DNA of 64,000 nt from an uncultured Prevotellaceae bacterium (GCA_900316265.1 ONCH01000025.1:43401-107400), one strand, 5' to 3'. Positions 1 to 9,013 are shown, counted from the first letter of the stretch. Notes: generated by a model from the sequence alone, not told the origin. Translations and numbers: made by a program.

Positions 1-649
1 AGGCCGTAGCAGTAGTGTTAGCAGCGCCAGCCGCGGAAGTTTTGGAGGCGGTAGCCACAGCAGTGGCAGTCATGGAGGCGGCAGCCGAAGCGGCGGTTCG
101 TTCGGCAGTCGGCGTTAAGACTCGCACCTCAGCATTCATCATACGCTGTACCTCACGCATAGTACAACCGGCATAGACAGCCAACACGGCTTTGTTCATA
201 ATGCCATGACCTACGGCCACCACCCGCTTTCCTGGGTAGGTGGTCGTTATATATTGCAGGAAGTCGGCGGCCCGTTGCAACAGCTTGGGCTCACTCTCTA
301 TGTCGTCAGGCCATACCATTCCTTTCAAATCAGGAATAAAACGCCCCGTAAAGCTTCCCCAATCACGCTCACGGAGCAAAGGGGTGGTGCTCACGGATAA
401 ACCGTGAGGAGCAGCAATGATTTCAGCAGTCTGGATAGCACGTTGCAGGTCGCTGGCAACAACAGCATCAATGGGTTCATCGGCCAGTCGCCGAGCCACT
501 TGCTGGGCCTGTTCCCTACCCCGTTCGTTGAGACAGCCCTGCGTCTGTCCCTGCATAATCTGACGAGCATTATCGACGGTCTCACCGTGACGTACTAAGA
601 AGAGAGTGGTTGCGCCACTCTCTTCTGCTTTTCCTTCTTCATTTAACAT
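1..649 (-). CDS. Histidine phosphatase family protein (phosphoglycerate mutase-like), 3' end beyond window
   Basis: The frame opens at ATG 649, overlapping the last 11 bases of udk, and runs without a stop to the window edge (216 codons). Residues 18-23 are LVRHGE, the signature of the histidine phosphatase superfamily, with catalytic His21. A second His lies in VAVGHGIMNK (about 148) and an acidic residue in RERDWG (about 94). Such enzymes remove or transfer phosphate from small metabolites or proteins, and the substrate cannot be told from sequence. The family fold should end near residue 178 (EVRVLTP). The remaining Ala/Thr-rich tail lies antisense to a Gly/Ser-rich gene end and may not be a real domain. 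Translational coupling to udk is likely because of the overlap. Confidence 0.75.
   Translation of the reverse strand, partial: MLNEEGKAEESGATTLFLVRHGETVDNARQIMQGQTQGCLNERGREQAQQVARRLADEPIDAVVASDLQRAIQTAEIIAAPHGLSVSTTPLLRERDWGSFTGRFIPDLKGMVWPDDIESEPKLLQRAADFLQYITTTYPGKRVVAVGHGIMNKAVLAVYAGCTMREVQRMMNAEVRVLTPTAERTAASAAASMTATAVATASKTSAAGAANTTATA
2..118 (+). CDS. C-terminal tail of a Gly/Ser-rich protein (partial at window edge)
   Basis: Thirty-eight codons in frame from base 2 to a TAA at 116-118 encode a Gly/Ser/His/Arg-rich tail with GGGSHSSGSHGGGSR-type runs and a terminal SRR. Tails of this kind are typical of TPM-domain (YgcG-like) membrane proteins of Bacteroidota, but no domain is visible here, so that identity is a guess. 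The stretch lies opposite the reading frame of the convergent phosphatase gene in the same codon register, so Gly/Ser codons on this strand read as Ala/Thr codons on the other. At least one of the two frames could be a mirror artefact. Confidence 0.45.
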   Translation, partial: GRSSSVSSASRGSFGGGSHSSGSHGGGSRSGGSFGSRR

Positions 650-1256
650 TGGTAACAATGCCCTCAATATACGTTTTGAGAATATGAATACCCGTCTTGT
701 TGTCGCCTCCCCAGGGAATAATGAGGTCGGCAAACTTCTTCGTGGGTTCGATAAATTGTTCATGCATGGGTTTCAGCACCTTCTCATAGCGGTCAAGCAC
801 CATGTCAACCGTTCGCCCGCGTTCTACCACATCACGCCGGATGTTACGGATAAGACGCACGTCAGAGTCGGTGTCCACGAATATCTTCAGGTCCATCATG
901 TCGCGCAGCTTCTTATAGTGCAGCGTCATGATACCCTCCAAAATGATGACGGGCTTGGGTTCTACGTGTACAGTCTCTGGCAGACGGTTGGAAATGATAT
1001 ACGAATAGGTGGGCTGTTCTACGGCCTGACCGTTCTTCAGCATCTTGATATGCTCTGTGAGTAACTTCCAGTCGAAAGCGTCTGGGTGGTCGAAGTTGAT
1101 GGCCTTACGCTCTTCGTCGGTCAATCCCGTCGTATCGTTATAATACGAGTCCAAGGGTATTACGGCTGCACAATGAGGTGGCAGCACGCTGGCAATTCTC
1201 TTTACGACGGTGGTCTTTCCAGAACCTGTACCGCCTGCAATTCCGATAATGTACAT
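639..1256 (-). CDS. udk: Uridine kinase
   Basis: This 205-residue protein phosphorylates uridine and cytidine to UMP and CMP in pyrimidine salvage. The N-terminus carries the P-loop GGTGSGKT at residues 8-15. Downstream are IPLDSYYND and the NFDHPDAFDW segment typical of uridine kinases, where the Asp and His residues bind the nucleoside. The length matches bacterial Udk. Its start codon shares a base with the stop codon of the upstream secreted nuclease gene (TAATG), and its end overlaps the phosphatase start, so the three form a tight minus-strand operon. Pairing with an exported nuclease would fit nucleoside recycling. Confidence 0.93.
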   Translation of the reverse strand: MYIIGIAGGTGSGKTTVVKRIASVLPPHCAAVIPLDSYYNDTTGLTDEERKAINFDHPDAFDWKLLTEHIKMLKNGQAVEQPTYSYIISNRLPETVHVEPKPVIILEGIMTLHYKKLRDMMDLKIFVDTDSDVRLIRNIRRDVVERGRTVDMVLDRYEKVLKPMHEQFIEPTKKFADLIIPWGGDNKTGIHILKTYIEGIVTNVK

Positions 1257-2308
1257 TATTGTTTCTGTTCTTTTACAAGATATACCAATGTGGGCAGGTG
1301 GTCACTATAGCCATTGAGCCATACGCCACCGGCATGGGTACGAAGGGTGTTGCCCTTGTAGCGGCCTTCTTGCTGGAAGAGATAGTCGCGACGGAATATC
1401 TGAGCCTTCCAGTACTTCAGTGAAGAATAGTCCTTCTTGCCCTTTTGGTTCAGCAGTGAGTGCGAGAGGATAATCTGGTCGAAGAGATTCCACTTGCCGT
1501 CATACATCAGCGTACCAGTACCACTGGCGTGGATATTCCAGAACGGGTTGAACAGACCGCCGGGCTTCACGTCCTCCAGTTCGCGCTGGGCACCAAGGGC
1601 CTTCGACATAGAAGGATCAGCAGGGTCGTCGTTCATATCACCCATAATAAGAATCTTCACATTGGGATCATCCTTCAGCAGGGAGTCCTTCACGACACGA
1701 AGCTGCTTGCCACCGAGTTCACGATAGTAGCTGGTAGCACCACGTGAGGGCAGGTGGTTGACGATGATAGTAACGTGCTCGTCAGCCAGTGTGCCACTGA
1801 CTACAAAGAAACCACGGGTAGCACGACGGGCGTCCTCAGGCTTATCATATATATAAGGTACGAGCTTCACATTGCGAACGGAGAACAGTGCCGGGTTATA
1901 CAACAGACCGCAGTCCACACCACGATGGTCAGGACCTTCAATCAGCAGATGCTGGAAGTTGCGCTTCTTCAGGGGCTCCTGCTCGCAGAGGTCAGCCAGA
2001 CAGCCGTCGTTCTCTACCTCAGAGACACCAATGGCGGCAGCACCTACGGTAGGCAACACGTCGGTACCCATCTCAGCAAGTACACGAGCCATGTTCTTCA
2101 GTTTGTTACGATACTTCATACCCGTCCACTTATTTCTGCCATCAGGCAGGTATTCGTAGTCATTGTGACCCTCGTCGTGCAAGGTATCAAACAGGTTTTC
2201 AAGGTTGTAGAAACCAATGGCATAAACAGAGTATTTCTTCTCTTGTGCCAGTGCGTTCATTGTTCCCATCAGGAACAAAACGACCATTAAGGATAGTAGT
2301 TTTTTCAT
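1256..2308 (-). CDS. Secreted endonuclease/exonuclease/phosphatase (EEP) family protein
   Basis: The 350-residue product has an N-terminal signal peptide (hydrophobic residues 4-20, likely cleavage after ALA). The EEP catalytic motifs appear in order: FYNLEN (33-38), SEVEN (96-100) with the metal-binding Glu, NHLPSR (184-189), GDMND (223-227) and SDHLP (335-339) with the catalytic Asp-His. The family includes DNase I-like nucleases and phosphodiesterases, and an exported member without a lipobox is probably periplasmic or secreted. It is the first gene of the operon with udk and diverges from the TonB-type barrel operon across about 170 bp. A TATCTTCG element near 2332 on this strand is a weak promoter candidate. 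Nuclease activity is an inference from family. Confidence 0.85.
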   Translation of the reverse strand: MKKLLSLMVVLFLMGTMNALAQEKKYSVYAIGFYNLENLFDTLHDEGHNDYEYLPDGRNKWTGMKYRNKLKNMARVLAEMGTDVLPTVGAAAIGVSEVENDGCLADLCEQEPLKKRNFQHLLIEGPDHRGVDCGLLYNPALFSVRNVKLVPYIYDKPEDARRATRGFFVVSGTLADEHVTIIVNHLPSRGATSYYRELGGKQLRVVKDSLLKDDPNVKILIMGDMNDDPADPSMSKALGAQRELEDVKPGGLFNPFWNIHASGTGTLMYDGKWNLFDQIILSHSLLNQKGKKDYSSLKYWKAQIFRRDYLFQQEGRYKGNTLRTHAGGVWLNGYSDHLPTLVYLVKEQKQ

Positions 2309-2412
2309 AATCTTTTAGATTTATTGCTGCGAAGATACGCATTATTTTTTAAAAACTATCAATTTCTTCAAAAAAAAACACGAAAAAATACTTTTTTTTG
2401 CATTTTATTCAT

Positions 2413-2420
2413 TATCTTTG
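2413..2420 (+). promoter_or_regulatory. -7 element TATCTTTG for the TonB-type/DUF5689 operon
   Basis: TATCTTTG matches the Bacteroidetes sigma-ABfr -7 consensus TAnnTTTG and is followed by a 58-base leader to the ATG at 2479. A T-rich tract just upstream contains TTTG at 2397-2400, but at 12 bp the spacing is shorter than the usual 19-21 bp, so the -33 part is weak. Confidence 0.6.
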
Positions 2421-2478
2421 CAGCAGAATCTTTGAATCGAAATATTAAAAACACATTATTATTAAACAAAACAATCTT

Positions 2479-5112
2479 ATGCAAAAGAAGCTACAATTAG
2501 CCGTGTTGGCTCTCTGTCTCGCTACGACTGCGTATGCTCAGGAATCCCTAAACACTTCTGTTTCGGAGAAGGAAGAGCAGGTTATCGTTGACGAGCAGGC
2601 CTTCACTTTCACGGAAGCGCAATTGGGCGAAGACGACGACATGTCGCAGAATGTTTCGATTATTTCATCGAATCAGAACATCTTCGCCAATTCGTCTGGT
2701 TTCCAGTTCAGCGCTGGACGCTTCCGTTACCGTGCTTTTAACCAAAAGTACAATGAGATTTACATTAACGGTGCTCCCATGAACGACATGGAGTCTGGAC
2801 AGTTCCGCTTTGCTTTGATTGGTGGTCTGAACCGTCAGACCAACAGTGGTCGTGAAGCTGCTCTGCCCTTCGAGTTCAACAACTTCTCCATGCCATCAAT
2901 GGCGGGTTCCAACAACTACGACTTCCGTCCGAGCCGTATGGCTACTGGACAATATGCATCTTTGGCAGGTTCTAACCGCAGCTACACGCTCCGCGGCATG
3001 TATACCTACAACACAGGTCTGCGTCCCGACGGATGGGCTTTGTCTGCCGGTCTGACCTACCGTTGGGCTAAGCGCGGTTACGCTAAAGGAACCTTCTACA
3101 ATTCACTGTCATACTTCTTCGGTGCTGAGAAGAAGTTCAACGACGAACACTCAGTAGCCTTCATCACATGGGGTAACCCCACAGAGCGCGCTTCACAGGG
3201 TGCTGGTACTGACGAGGCTTACTGGATGGCTGGTACCAACTTCTACAACCCCTACTGGGGCTATCAGGACGGCAAGGTTCGCAGTTCTCGCGTTGTCAAG
3301 GACTATGCGCCCACCGTACTCATCAACTGGGACTGGAAGATTAACGACTACATGAAGTTGCAGACTGCGCTGACTGGCCGCTACTCTATGTATAAAGGTA
3401 CCAGCCTAGGATACAACGGTGGTGAGAACCCTGCTCCAGACTATTGGAAGTTGATGCCGTCAAGCTACTACGACGTATGGTATGACGAGGCTGCCAACAC
3501 CTACGATGGTTACAACAAGTACTACTATGCACGTACCTACTGGATGGGTAGTGAAGAGGCACGCCAGATTAACTGGGACCGCATGTACTACACCAACCGT
3601 AAGACCAATGAACTTGGTTCCGATGCCAGATACTTCGTACAGGCCAAGAACATCAACAACCTGAATGTGACATTGGCATCAACGCTGAAGACCGAGTTGA
3701 GCAAGAACATGAACCTGAACATCGGCTTCAGCTTGGCAACCAACAAGGGTATGCACTACAAGACGATGGACGACATGCTGGGTGCCAACACCTATCATGA
3801 CATCAACACCTATGCCCTGGGAACCTACAGTGCTAATGACCCACGCGTACAGTATGACCTGAACAATCCCAACGCAGTAGTGAAAGAGGGCGACAAGATG
3901 AACTATGATTACAACTTGTTGGTCAACAAGGCTCAGGTCTGGGCTGCAATGAAGTATCAGAAGAAATCGCTGGCAGCATTCCTGGCTGGTCGTGTTGCAG
4001 GTACCAGCATCAAGCGCGACGGTAAGATGCGCAACGGTATTGCCGACTACATGGGACTCAGCTCCTATGGCGAAAGTGAGACAGCCCGCTTCCTTGACGG
4101 TGGCGCAAAGGGTGGTCTTACCTACAACCTCGGTGCAGGCAATGTCATCACCATCGGTTTAGGCTACGAGTTGAAGACTCCTACTGCCAATACGCTCTTT
4201 GTATCTCCTGAAATGTCTAACGAGTTCTGCGCTAACTTGAAGAACGAGAAGATTTTCAGCAGTGAGATTGGTTACCAGTTCTCTACCACATGGATTAAGG
4301 CCAACGTGAATGCTTACTACAGCCACCTGAGTGACGTCACCGAGTGGCAGAACTTCTTCGACGACGATATCAACTCATTCTCTTACGTGTCAATGACAGG
4401 TATCAAGAAGGAGTACTACGGTGTCGAGGTAGGCGTAAAGGCTTCACTGAACTCTAACTGGAGCATTCGTGGTTTGGCAGCTATCAGCGAGGCTAAGAAC
4501 ATCAACAACGCCCGCGTTCGCTATATGAGCTCTGCTAAACCCATCAAGAGCGCTGACGGTCAGCAGAGTTTCTATGCTGAGGAGACCGTATTAAATAAGA
4601 ACATGCGCGAGAGCGGCACCCCACTGTCAGTTTATGGCCTGACGCTGAGCTACAATGGTGGTGGCTGGTTCATCGACCTGAGCGGCAACTACTACGACCG
4701 CATCTACCTCTCCTACTCTCCCGTTTATCGTTACGAGAGCACGCTGGTTAACCGCAACAAGGCAGCTATTGCCCGTGGCATTGCTGAAGAGCGTACTATC
4801 GACGACAACGGTAACGTTATTGAGAGTGCTCTGGATCAGGCTAAGGGTACACCAGGCTTCATGCTCGACCTGAGCATTGGTCGCTCTATCCGCCTGAAGT
4901 CTGGCCAGCTGTCCATCAACCTCTCACTGACCAACCTGCTGAACAACACCAAGATGTGCACAGGTGGTTACGAGCAGAGCCGCAGTAACTACTCTATCGG
5001 TTCTACTGATGGCGAGATTAACACCAGCCGTCTGTACCGCTTCGACAAGAACCCGAAGAAGTACTATGCTTATGGTATCAACGGTATGCTGAACATTGGT
5101 TACAGATTCTAA
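2479..5112 (+). CDS. TonB-dependent receptor-like outer membrane beta-barrel protein
   Basis: This 877-residue protein begins with a signal peptide (cleavage after about residue 20, AYA|Q). A plug-like region around residues 60-130 includes RYRAFNQKYNEIYINGAPM, recalling the RG(F/Y)..evyvNG pattern of TonB plug domains. The rest is rich in aromatic, alternating strands, and the C-terminus ends NIGYRF, a typical barrel end with terminal Phe. There is no carboxypeptidase-like N-terminal domain of the SusC type. It opens an operon with two OB-fold-rich lipoproteins (gaps of 14 and 46 bp), much as SusC is followed by SusD. The imported ligand is unknown, though the nearby nucleases suggest nucleic acid fragments. 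Confidence 0.8.
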   Translation: MQKKLQLAVLALCLATTAYAQESLNTSVSEKEEQVIVDEQAFTFTEAQLGEDDDMSQNVSIISSNQNIFANSSGFQFSAGRFRYRAFNQKYNEIYINGAPMNDMESGQFRFALIGGLNRQTNSGREAALPFEFNNFSMPSMAGSNNYDFRPSRMATGQYASLAGSNRSYTLRGMYTYNTGLRPDGWALSAGLTYRWAKRGYAKGTFYNSLSYFFGAEKKFNDEHSVAFITWGNPTERASQGAGTDEAYWMAGTNFYNPYWGYQDGKVRSSRVVKDYAPTVLINWDWKINDYMKLQTALTGRYSMYKGTSLGYNGGENPAPDYWKLMPSSYYDVWYDEAANTYDGYNKYYYARTYWMGSEEARQINWDRMYYTNRKTNELGSDARYFVQAKNINNLNVTLASTLKTELSKNMNLNIGFSLATNKGMHYKTMDDMLGANTYHDINTYALGTYSANDPRVQYDLNNPNAVVKEGDKMNYDYNLLVNKAQVWAAMKYQKKSLAAFLAGRVAGTSIKRDGKMRNGIADYMGLSSYGESETARFLDGGAKGGLTYNLGAGNVITIGLGYELKTPTANTLFVSPEMSNEFCANLKNEKIFSSEIGYQFSTTWIKANVNAYYSHLSDVTEWQNFFDDDINSFSYVSMTGIKKEYYGVEVGVKASLNSNWSIRGLAAISEAKNINNARVRYMSSAKPIKSADGQQSFYAEETVLNKNMRESGTPLSVYGLTLSYNGGGWFIDLSGNYYDRIYLSYSPVYRYESTLVNRNKAAIARGIAEERTIDDNGNVIESALDQAKGTPGFMLDLSIGRSIRLKSGQLSINLSLTNLLNNTKMCTGGYEQSRSNYSIGSTDGEINTSRLYRFDKNPKKYYAYGINGMLNIGYRF

Positions 5113-5126
5113 AACACTGAAGCATT

Positions 5127-6764
5127 ATGAAGACAAGAAATATTTTCCTATTAGCCCTGACAGCTATTCTCGGAGTTTCGTGTCACTCGTGGGACGAACC
5201 TTCGTTGGAATCTGGAATGACAGCGTTTGGTAACCAGTACGTCCAAGAGACCAATGTTGTTACCATTGACGCCTTGAAGACACAGTACAAGAGCGTCATC
5301 AACAACAACAGCCTCCAGCAGATTACCAAACCCACACAGATAAAGGTTATCGTCACTGGTAACGATGACGGCAGCAACCTCTATAAACAATTATATGTAT
5401 CAGACGGTACGGCTGCTATCTACATGAGTATTGACAAGAGCGGTATCTTCAGCGATGCTCCCGTAGGCCAGTGCCTGCTCATCGAACTGAACGGCTTGTA
5501 TATTGGCGGCTATGGCCAACAGCCGGAGATTGGTACATTCTATCACAACGAAGCCAAGGACTTGGACCAGGTGGGTCGTATGAGCCGCTTCGAATGGAAC
5601 GAGCACTTCAAGCTGATTGACCCTGTTCCAGGACTGAGTGCAAAACCCGTTATGGTTAGCAGCATGAAAGGCCTCAATCTTGAGAAGGACTGCGGCAAGC
5701 TGATTACCTTGGTTGGTGTCAACATGAAGGGGGCCGACGGCAAGATTACCTTTGCTCCAGATGATGGTAGCGCTCAGGTAGTTGGTGGTTGCGTAAACCG
5801 TGAAATCAACGGTATGAGCAACGTAGTGGTACGTACCAGCACCTATGCAAAGTTTGCTGCCAGCCCGATGCCTGTTGAGAAGATCAACATCACTGGTATT
5901 GCTTCCCGCTATGGCTCTACATGGCAGATTATGCCGCGCGTCATTGACGACATTGCCCTGACTACTGGCAATGAGGATGTTGAGGAATACAAGGAAGAGA
6001 CCATCGGAACGAAGGAGAATCCTCTCACTGTAAATGACGCCATTGCGTTGATTAACAGCTATGCAGACGGTGCCTCATCACCTAACCCCGCTATTGTAAA
6101 GGGTAAAATCTCGAAGATTGATGGTTATAACGCTAATTACAAGAGCATCACCTATTGGATTTCTGACGACGGTGGTACAAAAACACAGCTGCAGGTTTAC
6201 AGCGGTAAGGGCATCGATGGTGCTGACTTCACTGCTGAAAGCGACTTAAAGCTGGGCCAGACGGTTATCGTCAAGGGTACTTTAAAGAAGTATGTCAACA
6301 AAGCCGGTGCTGTTACTCCTGAAATTGACCAGAGCAGCGAACTGCTGTCCATCGAAGATGGCGCAGGAGGTGGTGAAGCTGGCGGCGAGGCCAAGGGTAC
6401 TGGTACGCAGGATGACCCGTTCAACGTAGCAGCTGCTGTTAAGAAATGTCAGGAAGCCGGCGAGACAGCAACTACAGAAATCTTCTTTGTCAAGGGTATT
6501 GTAAAGGAAGAATATACGGTTGACAGCTATAAGAATGCTACATTTGACATGGTTGACAGCGAGGGCGCTTCACAGAAGTTCACTGCATACCGCGTAAAGG
6601 GTGCTGACGGCAAGGGACTCAAGGAAGGATACAAGGTTCCTAAGGGGGCAACTGTTATTATCAGTGGTAAGCTTGTCAACTACAAGGGCAACACTCCTGA
6701 GACTGCCCAGAACAGTGGTACTCTTATCAGCGTAAATGGTAATGCACCAGAACTTGCTGAGTAA
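5127..6764 (+). CDS. DUF5689 lipoprotein with OB-fold-like C-terminal modules
   Basis: This 545-residue protein has a lipoprotein signal ending LGVSC (Cys19), so it is membrane-anchored and probably surface exposed. Residues about 45-275 match the DUF5689 pattern of Bacteroidota, starting VVTIDALKTQY and containing a strand-rich OB-like core. Two more OB-like modules follow, at about 298-410 and 424-541, separated by Gly-rich linkers. The last module is close to the second module of the next gene, sharing GTGTQ-DPFNVAAA and VNYKGNTPETA. OB folds of this kind accompany extracellular nucleases such as YhcR, so nucleic acid binding is plausible but unproven. Confidence 0.8.
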   Translation: MKTRNIFLLALTAILGVSCHSWDEPSLESGMTAFGNQYVQETNVVTIDALKTQYKSVINNNSLQQITKPTQIKVIVTGNDDGSNLYKQLYVSDGTAAIYMSIDKSGIFSDAPVGQCLLIELNGLYIGGYGQQPEIGTFYHNEAKDLDQVGRMSRFEWNEHFKLIDPVPGLSAKPVMVSSMKGLNLEKDCGKLITLVGVNMKGADGKITFAPDDGSAQVVGGCVNREINGMSNVVVRTSTYAKFAASPMPVEKINITGIASRYGSTWQIMPRVIDDIALTTGNEDVEEYKEETIGTKENPLTVNDAIALINSYADGASSPNPAIVKGKISKIDGYNANYKSITYWISDDGGTKTQLQVYSGKGIDGADFTAESDLKLGQTVIVKGTLKKYVNKAGAVTPEIDQSSELLSIEDGAGGGEAGGEAKGTGTQDDPFNVAAAVKKCQEAGETATTEIFFVKGIVKEEYTVDSYKNATFDMVDSEGASQKFTAYRVKGADGKGLKEGYKVPKGATVIISGKLVNYKGNTPETAQNSGTLISVNGNAPELAE

Positions 6765-6810
6765 CTACTTTCTAATACTAACAAACGAATAAACAAAAAA
6801 GAATAAAGAT

Positions 6811-8547
6811 ATGAAAAAGATTTATTATCTGATTGCGATGGCCGTAATGGCTTTCACATTCACCAGTTGTGAGGACGTGCCCGAACCATTCGGACAGCCC
6901 ATCAACCCCAATTCAGGTGCAGACGCTGGCACTGCAGACCCTGCTGGTAGTGGTACAGCTACTGATCCTTATAATGTAGCAGGTATTCTCGACTATACCA
7001 AGAGCTTAGGAGCAGATGTAACCTCTCCCAATGATGTCTATTTCACGGGTGTAATTACTGAAATCACAGCAGCATTTGTGAATGACAATTATGGTAACGC
7101 CACTTTTAAAATTGGTGACACAGAGAAGAGCAAGAGCACTTTCTACTGCTATCGCTGTCTCTATTTTGGTAAAACCAAATACACCGATGACAAAGCCTTA
7201 AACATCAAAGTGGGCGACAAAGTTGTAATCTGCGGTAAAGTTGTAAACTACAAGGGAACAACCCCAGAAACACAACAAAACGAAGCATACGTTGTATCTA
7301 TCAACGGCACTGGCGGTGGTGACACACCAAGTCCAACACCTTCAGGTGATGCCAAGGGTACTGGTACACAGGCTGATCCATTCAACGTAGCAGCAGCTAT
7401 TGCAAAGTGTAAGGCAACGGGCGAGACTGCAACCACTGAGAGTTATTATATCAAGGGTATTGCCGATGCGGAATACACCGTTGGAAGCTATAAGAATGTT
7501 GAAATTGACATTGTCGATCAGGAAGGTTCTTCAGATAAGTTTAAGGTATTCCGTGTAAAGGACAAGGATGGTAAGGGTATCAAGGAAGGTTACAAGATTT
7601 CCAAGGGCGCAACCATTATTGTTTGCGGTCCTGTGGTAAACTTCAAGGGTAATACTCCCGAAACTGCTACTGGCGCCTACCTCGTAAGCGTAAACGGCAA
7701 TGCGCCTGAAGTTGAAGGCGGCGAAGGTGGTGGCGGTAGTGATACACCAAGTGGCGAAGGCGATGGTACAGAAGCTAAGCCATACAATGTAGCAGGTGTA
7801 GTTGCTGCTGGTTCAGGTACTGACGTATTTGTAAAAGCATATATTGTTGGATGGGTAGAAGGTCAGGCTCTAGCTACTGGTGCCCATTTTGACGCTAATG
7901 CTACAGTAGCTTCCAACATCCTGATTGCTGATTCTCCAAACGAAACCGATGTAGCAAAGTGTATACCTATCCAGCTACCTTCAGGGGCTGTTCGCACCGC
8001 AGTTAACTTGAAGGATAATGCAGGTAACTACAAGAAGGAGATTCTCCTCGTAGGCAACATTGAGAAATACTTTGGCACAACAGGCATAAAGAGCACATCT
8101 TATGCAAAGATAGGTGACACCGAGGCAGGAACTAAGCCCAGCAGTGGCGAAGGTGGCGGCGGTAGTGACACACCAAGTTCAGGTACAGGCACACTTGCTA
8201 ATCCTCTTACAGCATCTCAGGTATACGACATTGTAGCTGCAATGGAAAGTGGTGTAACATCTACAGAAGATTACTATGTTAAGGGAAAGATTTGCAGTAT
8301 CAAATTCGAGTATAGCGCTCAATATGGTACAGCAACATTCAACATTTCTGATGACGGAAACACTGGCAGCAAAGAATTTACTGCCTATAGCACTTACTAT
8401 CACGCCAGCGAACAGAAATGGAAGGAAGGCGACACGCAAGTAGCAGTCGGCGACGAGGTTGTAATATGCGGAAAGGTTGTAAACTACAACGGCAACACAC
8501 CAGAGTTCGCCAGTAAGAAAAGCTACGTAGTGAGCATCAGCAAATAA
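6811..8547 (+). CDS. Lipoprotein with four tandem OB-fold-like modules
   Basis: This 578-residue lipoprotein (lipobox FTSC, Cys20) consists almost wholly of four repeats at about residues 46-166, 181-300, 315-440 and 457-578. Most modules open with GTGT-(A/D)P-NVA and share a VKG strand, a (D/E)(G/E)(T)ATF strand and a VGDKVVICGKVVNY strand near the end. Linkers are Gly/Ser/Pro-rich (GGGGSDTPSG). The third module (IVGWVEG...) looks like a DUF6359-type OB domain. Beads-on-a-string OB modules on a lipid anchor suggest binding of an extended polymer at the cell surface, with nucleic acid the leading guess. It is the last gene of its operon and is followed by a strong terminator. Confidence 0.75.
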   Translation: MKKIYYLIAMAVMAFTFTSCEDVPEPFGQPINPNSGADAGTADPAGSGTATDPYNVAGILDYTKSLGADVTSPNDVYFTGVITEITAAFVNDNYGNATFKIGDTEKSKSTFYCYRCLYFGKTKYTDDKALNIKVGDKVVICGKVVNYKGTTPETQQNEAYVVSINGTGGGDTPSPTPSGDAKGTGTQADPFNVAAAIAKCKATGETATTESYYIKGIADAEYTVGSYKNVEIDIVDQEGSSDKFKVFRVKDKDGKGIKEGYKISKGATIIVCGPVVNFKGNTPETATGAYLVSVNGNAPEVEGGEGGGGSDTPSGEGDGTEAKPYNVAGVVAAGSGTDVFVKAYIVGWVEGQALATGAHFDANATVASNILIADSPNETDVAKCIPIQLPSGAVRTAVNLKDNAGNYKKEILLVGNIEKYFGTTGIKSTSYAKIGDTEAGTKPSSGEGGGGSDTPSSGTGTLANPLTASQVYDIVAAMESGVTSTEDYYVKGKICSIKFEYSAQYGTATFNISDDGNTGSKEFTAYSTYYHASEQKWKEGDTQVAVGDEVVICGKVVNYNGNTPEFASKKSYVVSISK

Positions 8548-8574
8548 CTTAAAGAGAATATCTATTCATCAACT

Positions 8575-8608
8575 CGGCTGCACCCTACCCTGGCGTGCAG
8601 CCGTTTTT
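8575..8608 (+). terminator. Intrinsic terminator of the OB-lipoprotein operon
   Basis: A perfect 9-bp stem CGGCTGCAC/GTGCAGCCG with an 11-nt loop is followed by five T residues, 27 bases after the stop codon. Confidence 0.85.
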
Positions 8609-8613
8609 ATTTC

Positions 8614-8842
8614 GAAAAACATGTAACCTATTAACGTAACAGGTCGCAAATGCCGATGCACAGGAGGATTGAGCGATGTTAATAGATGCTCAAACATTTA
8701 ACATACTAGTAACATGTGTGTACTGCCCTAGAAAAATTGTATGTTAAATGTATGTTAATAGTTGGTACGACTATTAACATATCCTAAAGCCTTTATTTAT
8801 CGGAGGTTCAAGGACGTTAGGTTAAAAGGTTACATGTTTTTG
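8614..8842. repeat. Repeat island A, inverted-repeat-bounded element
   Basis: The ends at 8614-8640 and 8816-8842 are near-perfect 26-bp inverted repeats built on AAAAACATGTAACCT and TTAAC(G/C)TAAC. Inside lie nested palindromes: an 11-bp perfect stem TATGTTAATAG/CTATTAACATA at 8751-8781, and CATTTAACATAC (8694-8705) against its inverse at 8739-8750. Its right half, read in reverse, aligns with the left half of island B, sharing the TGCAAAA.CATGTAACCTTTTAAC end and CCGATAAATAAAGG. I see no protein-coding gene in it. It resembles a non-autonomous mobile element or a large structured noncoding element. Confidence 0.7.
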
Positions 8843-8884
8843 CAAAGATTTCTTCTACGACGTTACATTAATGTGAAGGCGAGA

Positions 8885-8980
8885 ATACAGCTGATACGGG
8901 AAAAAGAACAGCTGATACAAATGCGTATCAGCTGTATATGGAATGCTAATACAGCTGTCTCGTGCTCGTATCAGCTGTAT
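8885..8980. repeat. Array of ATACAGCTGATAC words (island A)
   Basis: Five copies of (AT)ACAGCTGATAC in both orientations occur within 96 bp: 8885-8897, 8908-8918, 8925-8935, 8947-8958 and 8967-8980. The second and third form a perfect 11-bp inverted pair around a 6-nt loop. The array follows the inverted-repeat element after a linker of about 42 bp and ends just upstream of the L31 promoter. Related arrays lie in islands B and C. Confidence 0.75.
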
Positions 8981-9013
8981 TTGTAACCAGAAAACAAAAT
9001 AAACCAAGAAAGA

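Noticed and set aside
8762-8986. Short frames inside repeat island A
   Set aside because: They follow the palindromic repeats, differ between strands and islands, and have no coding signal.
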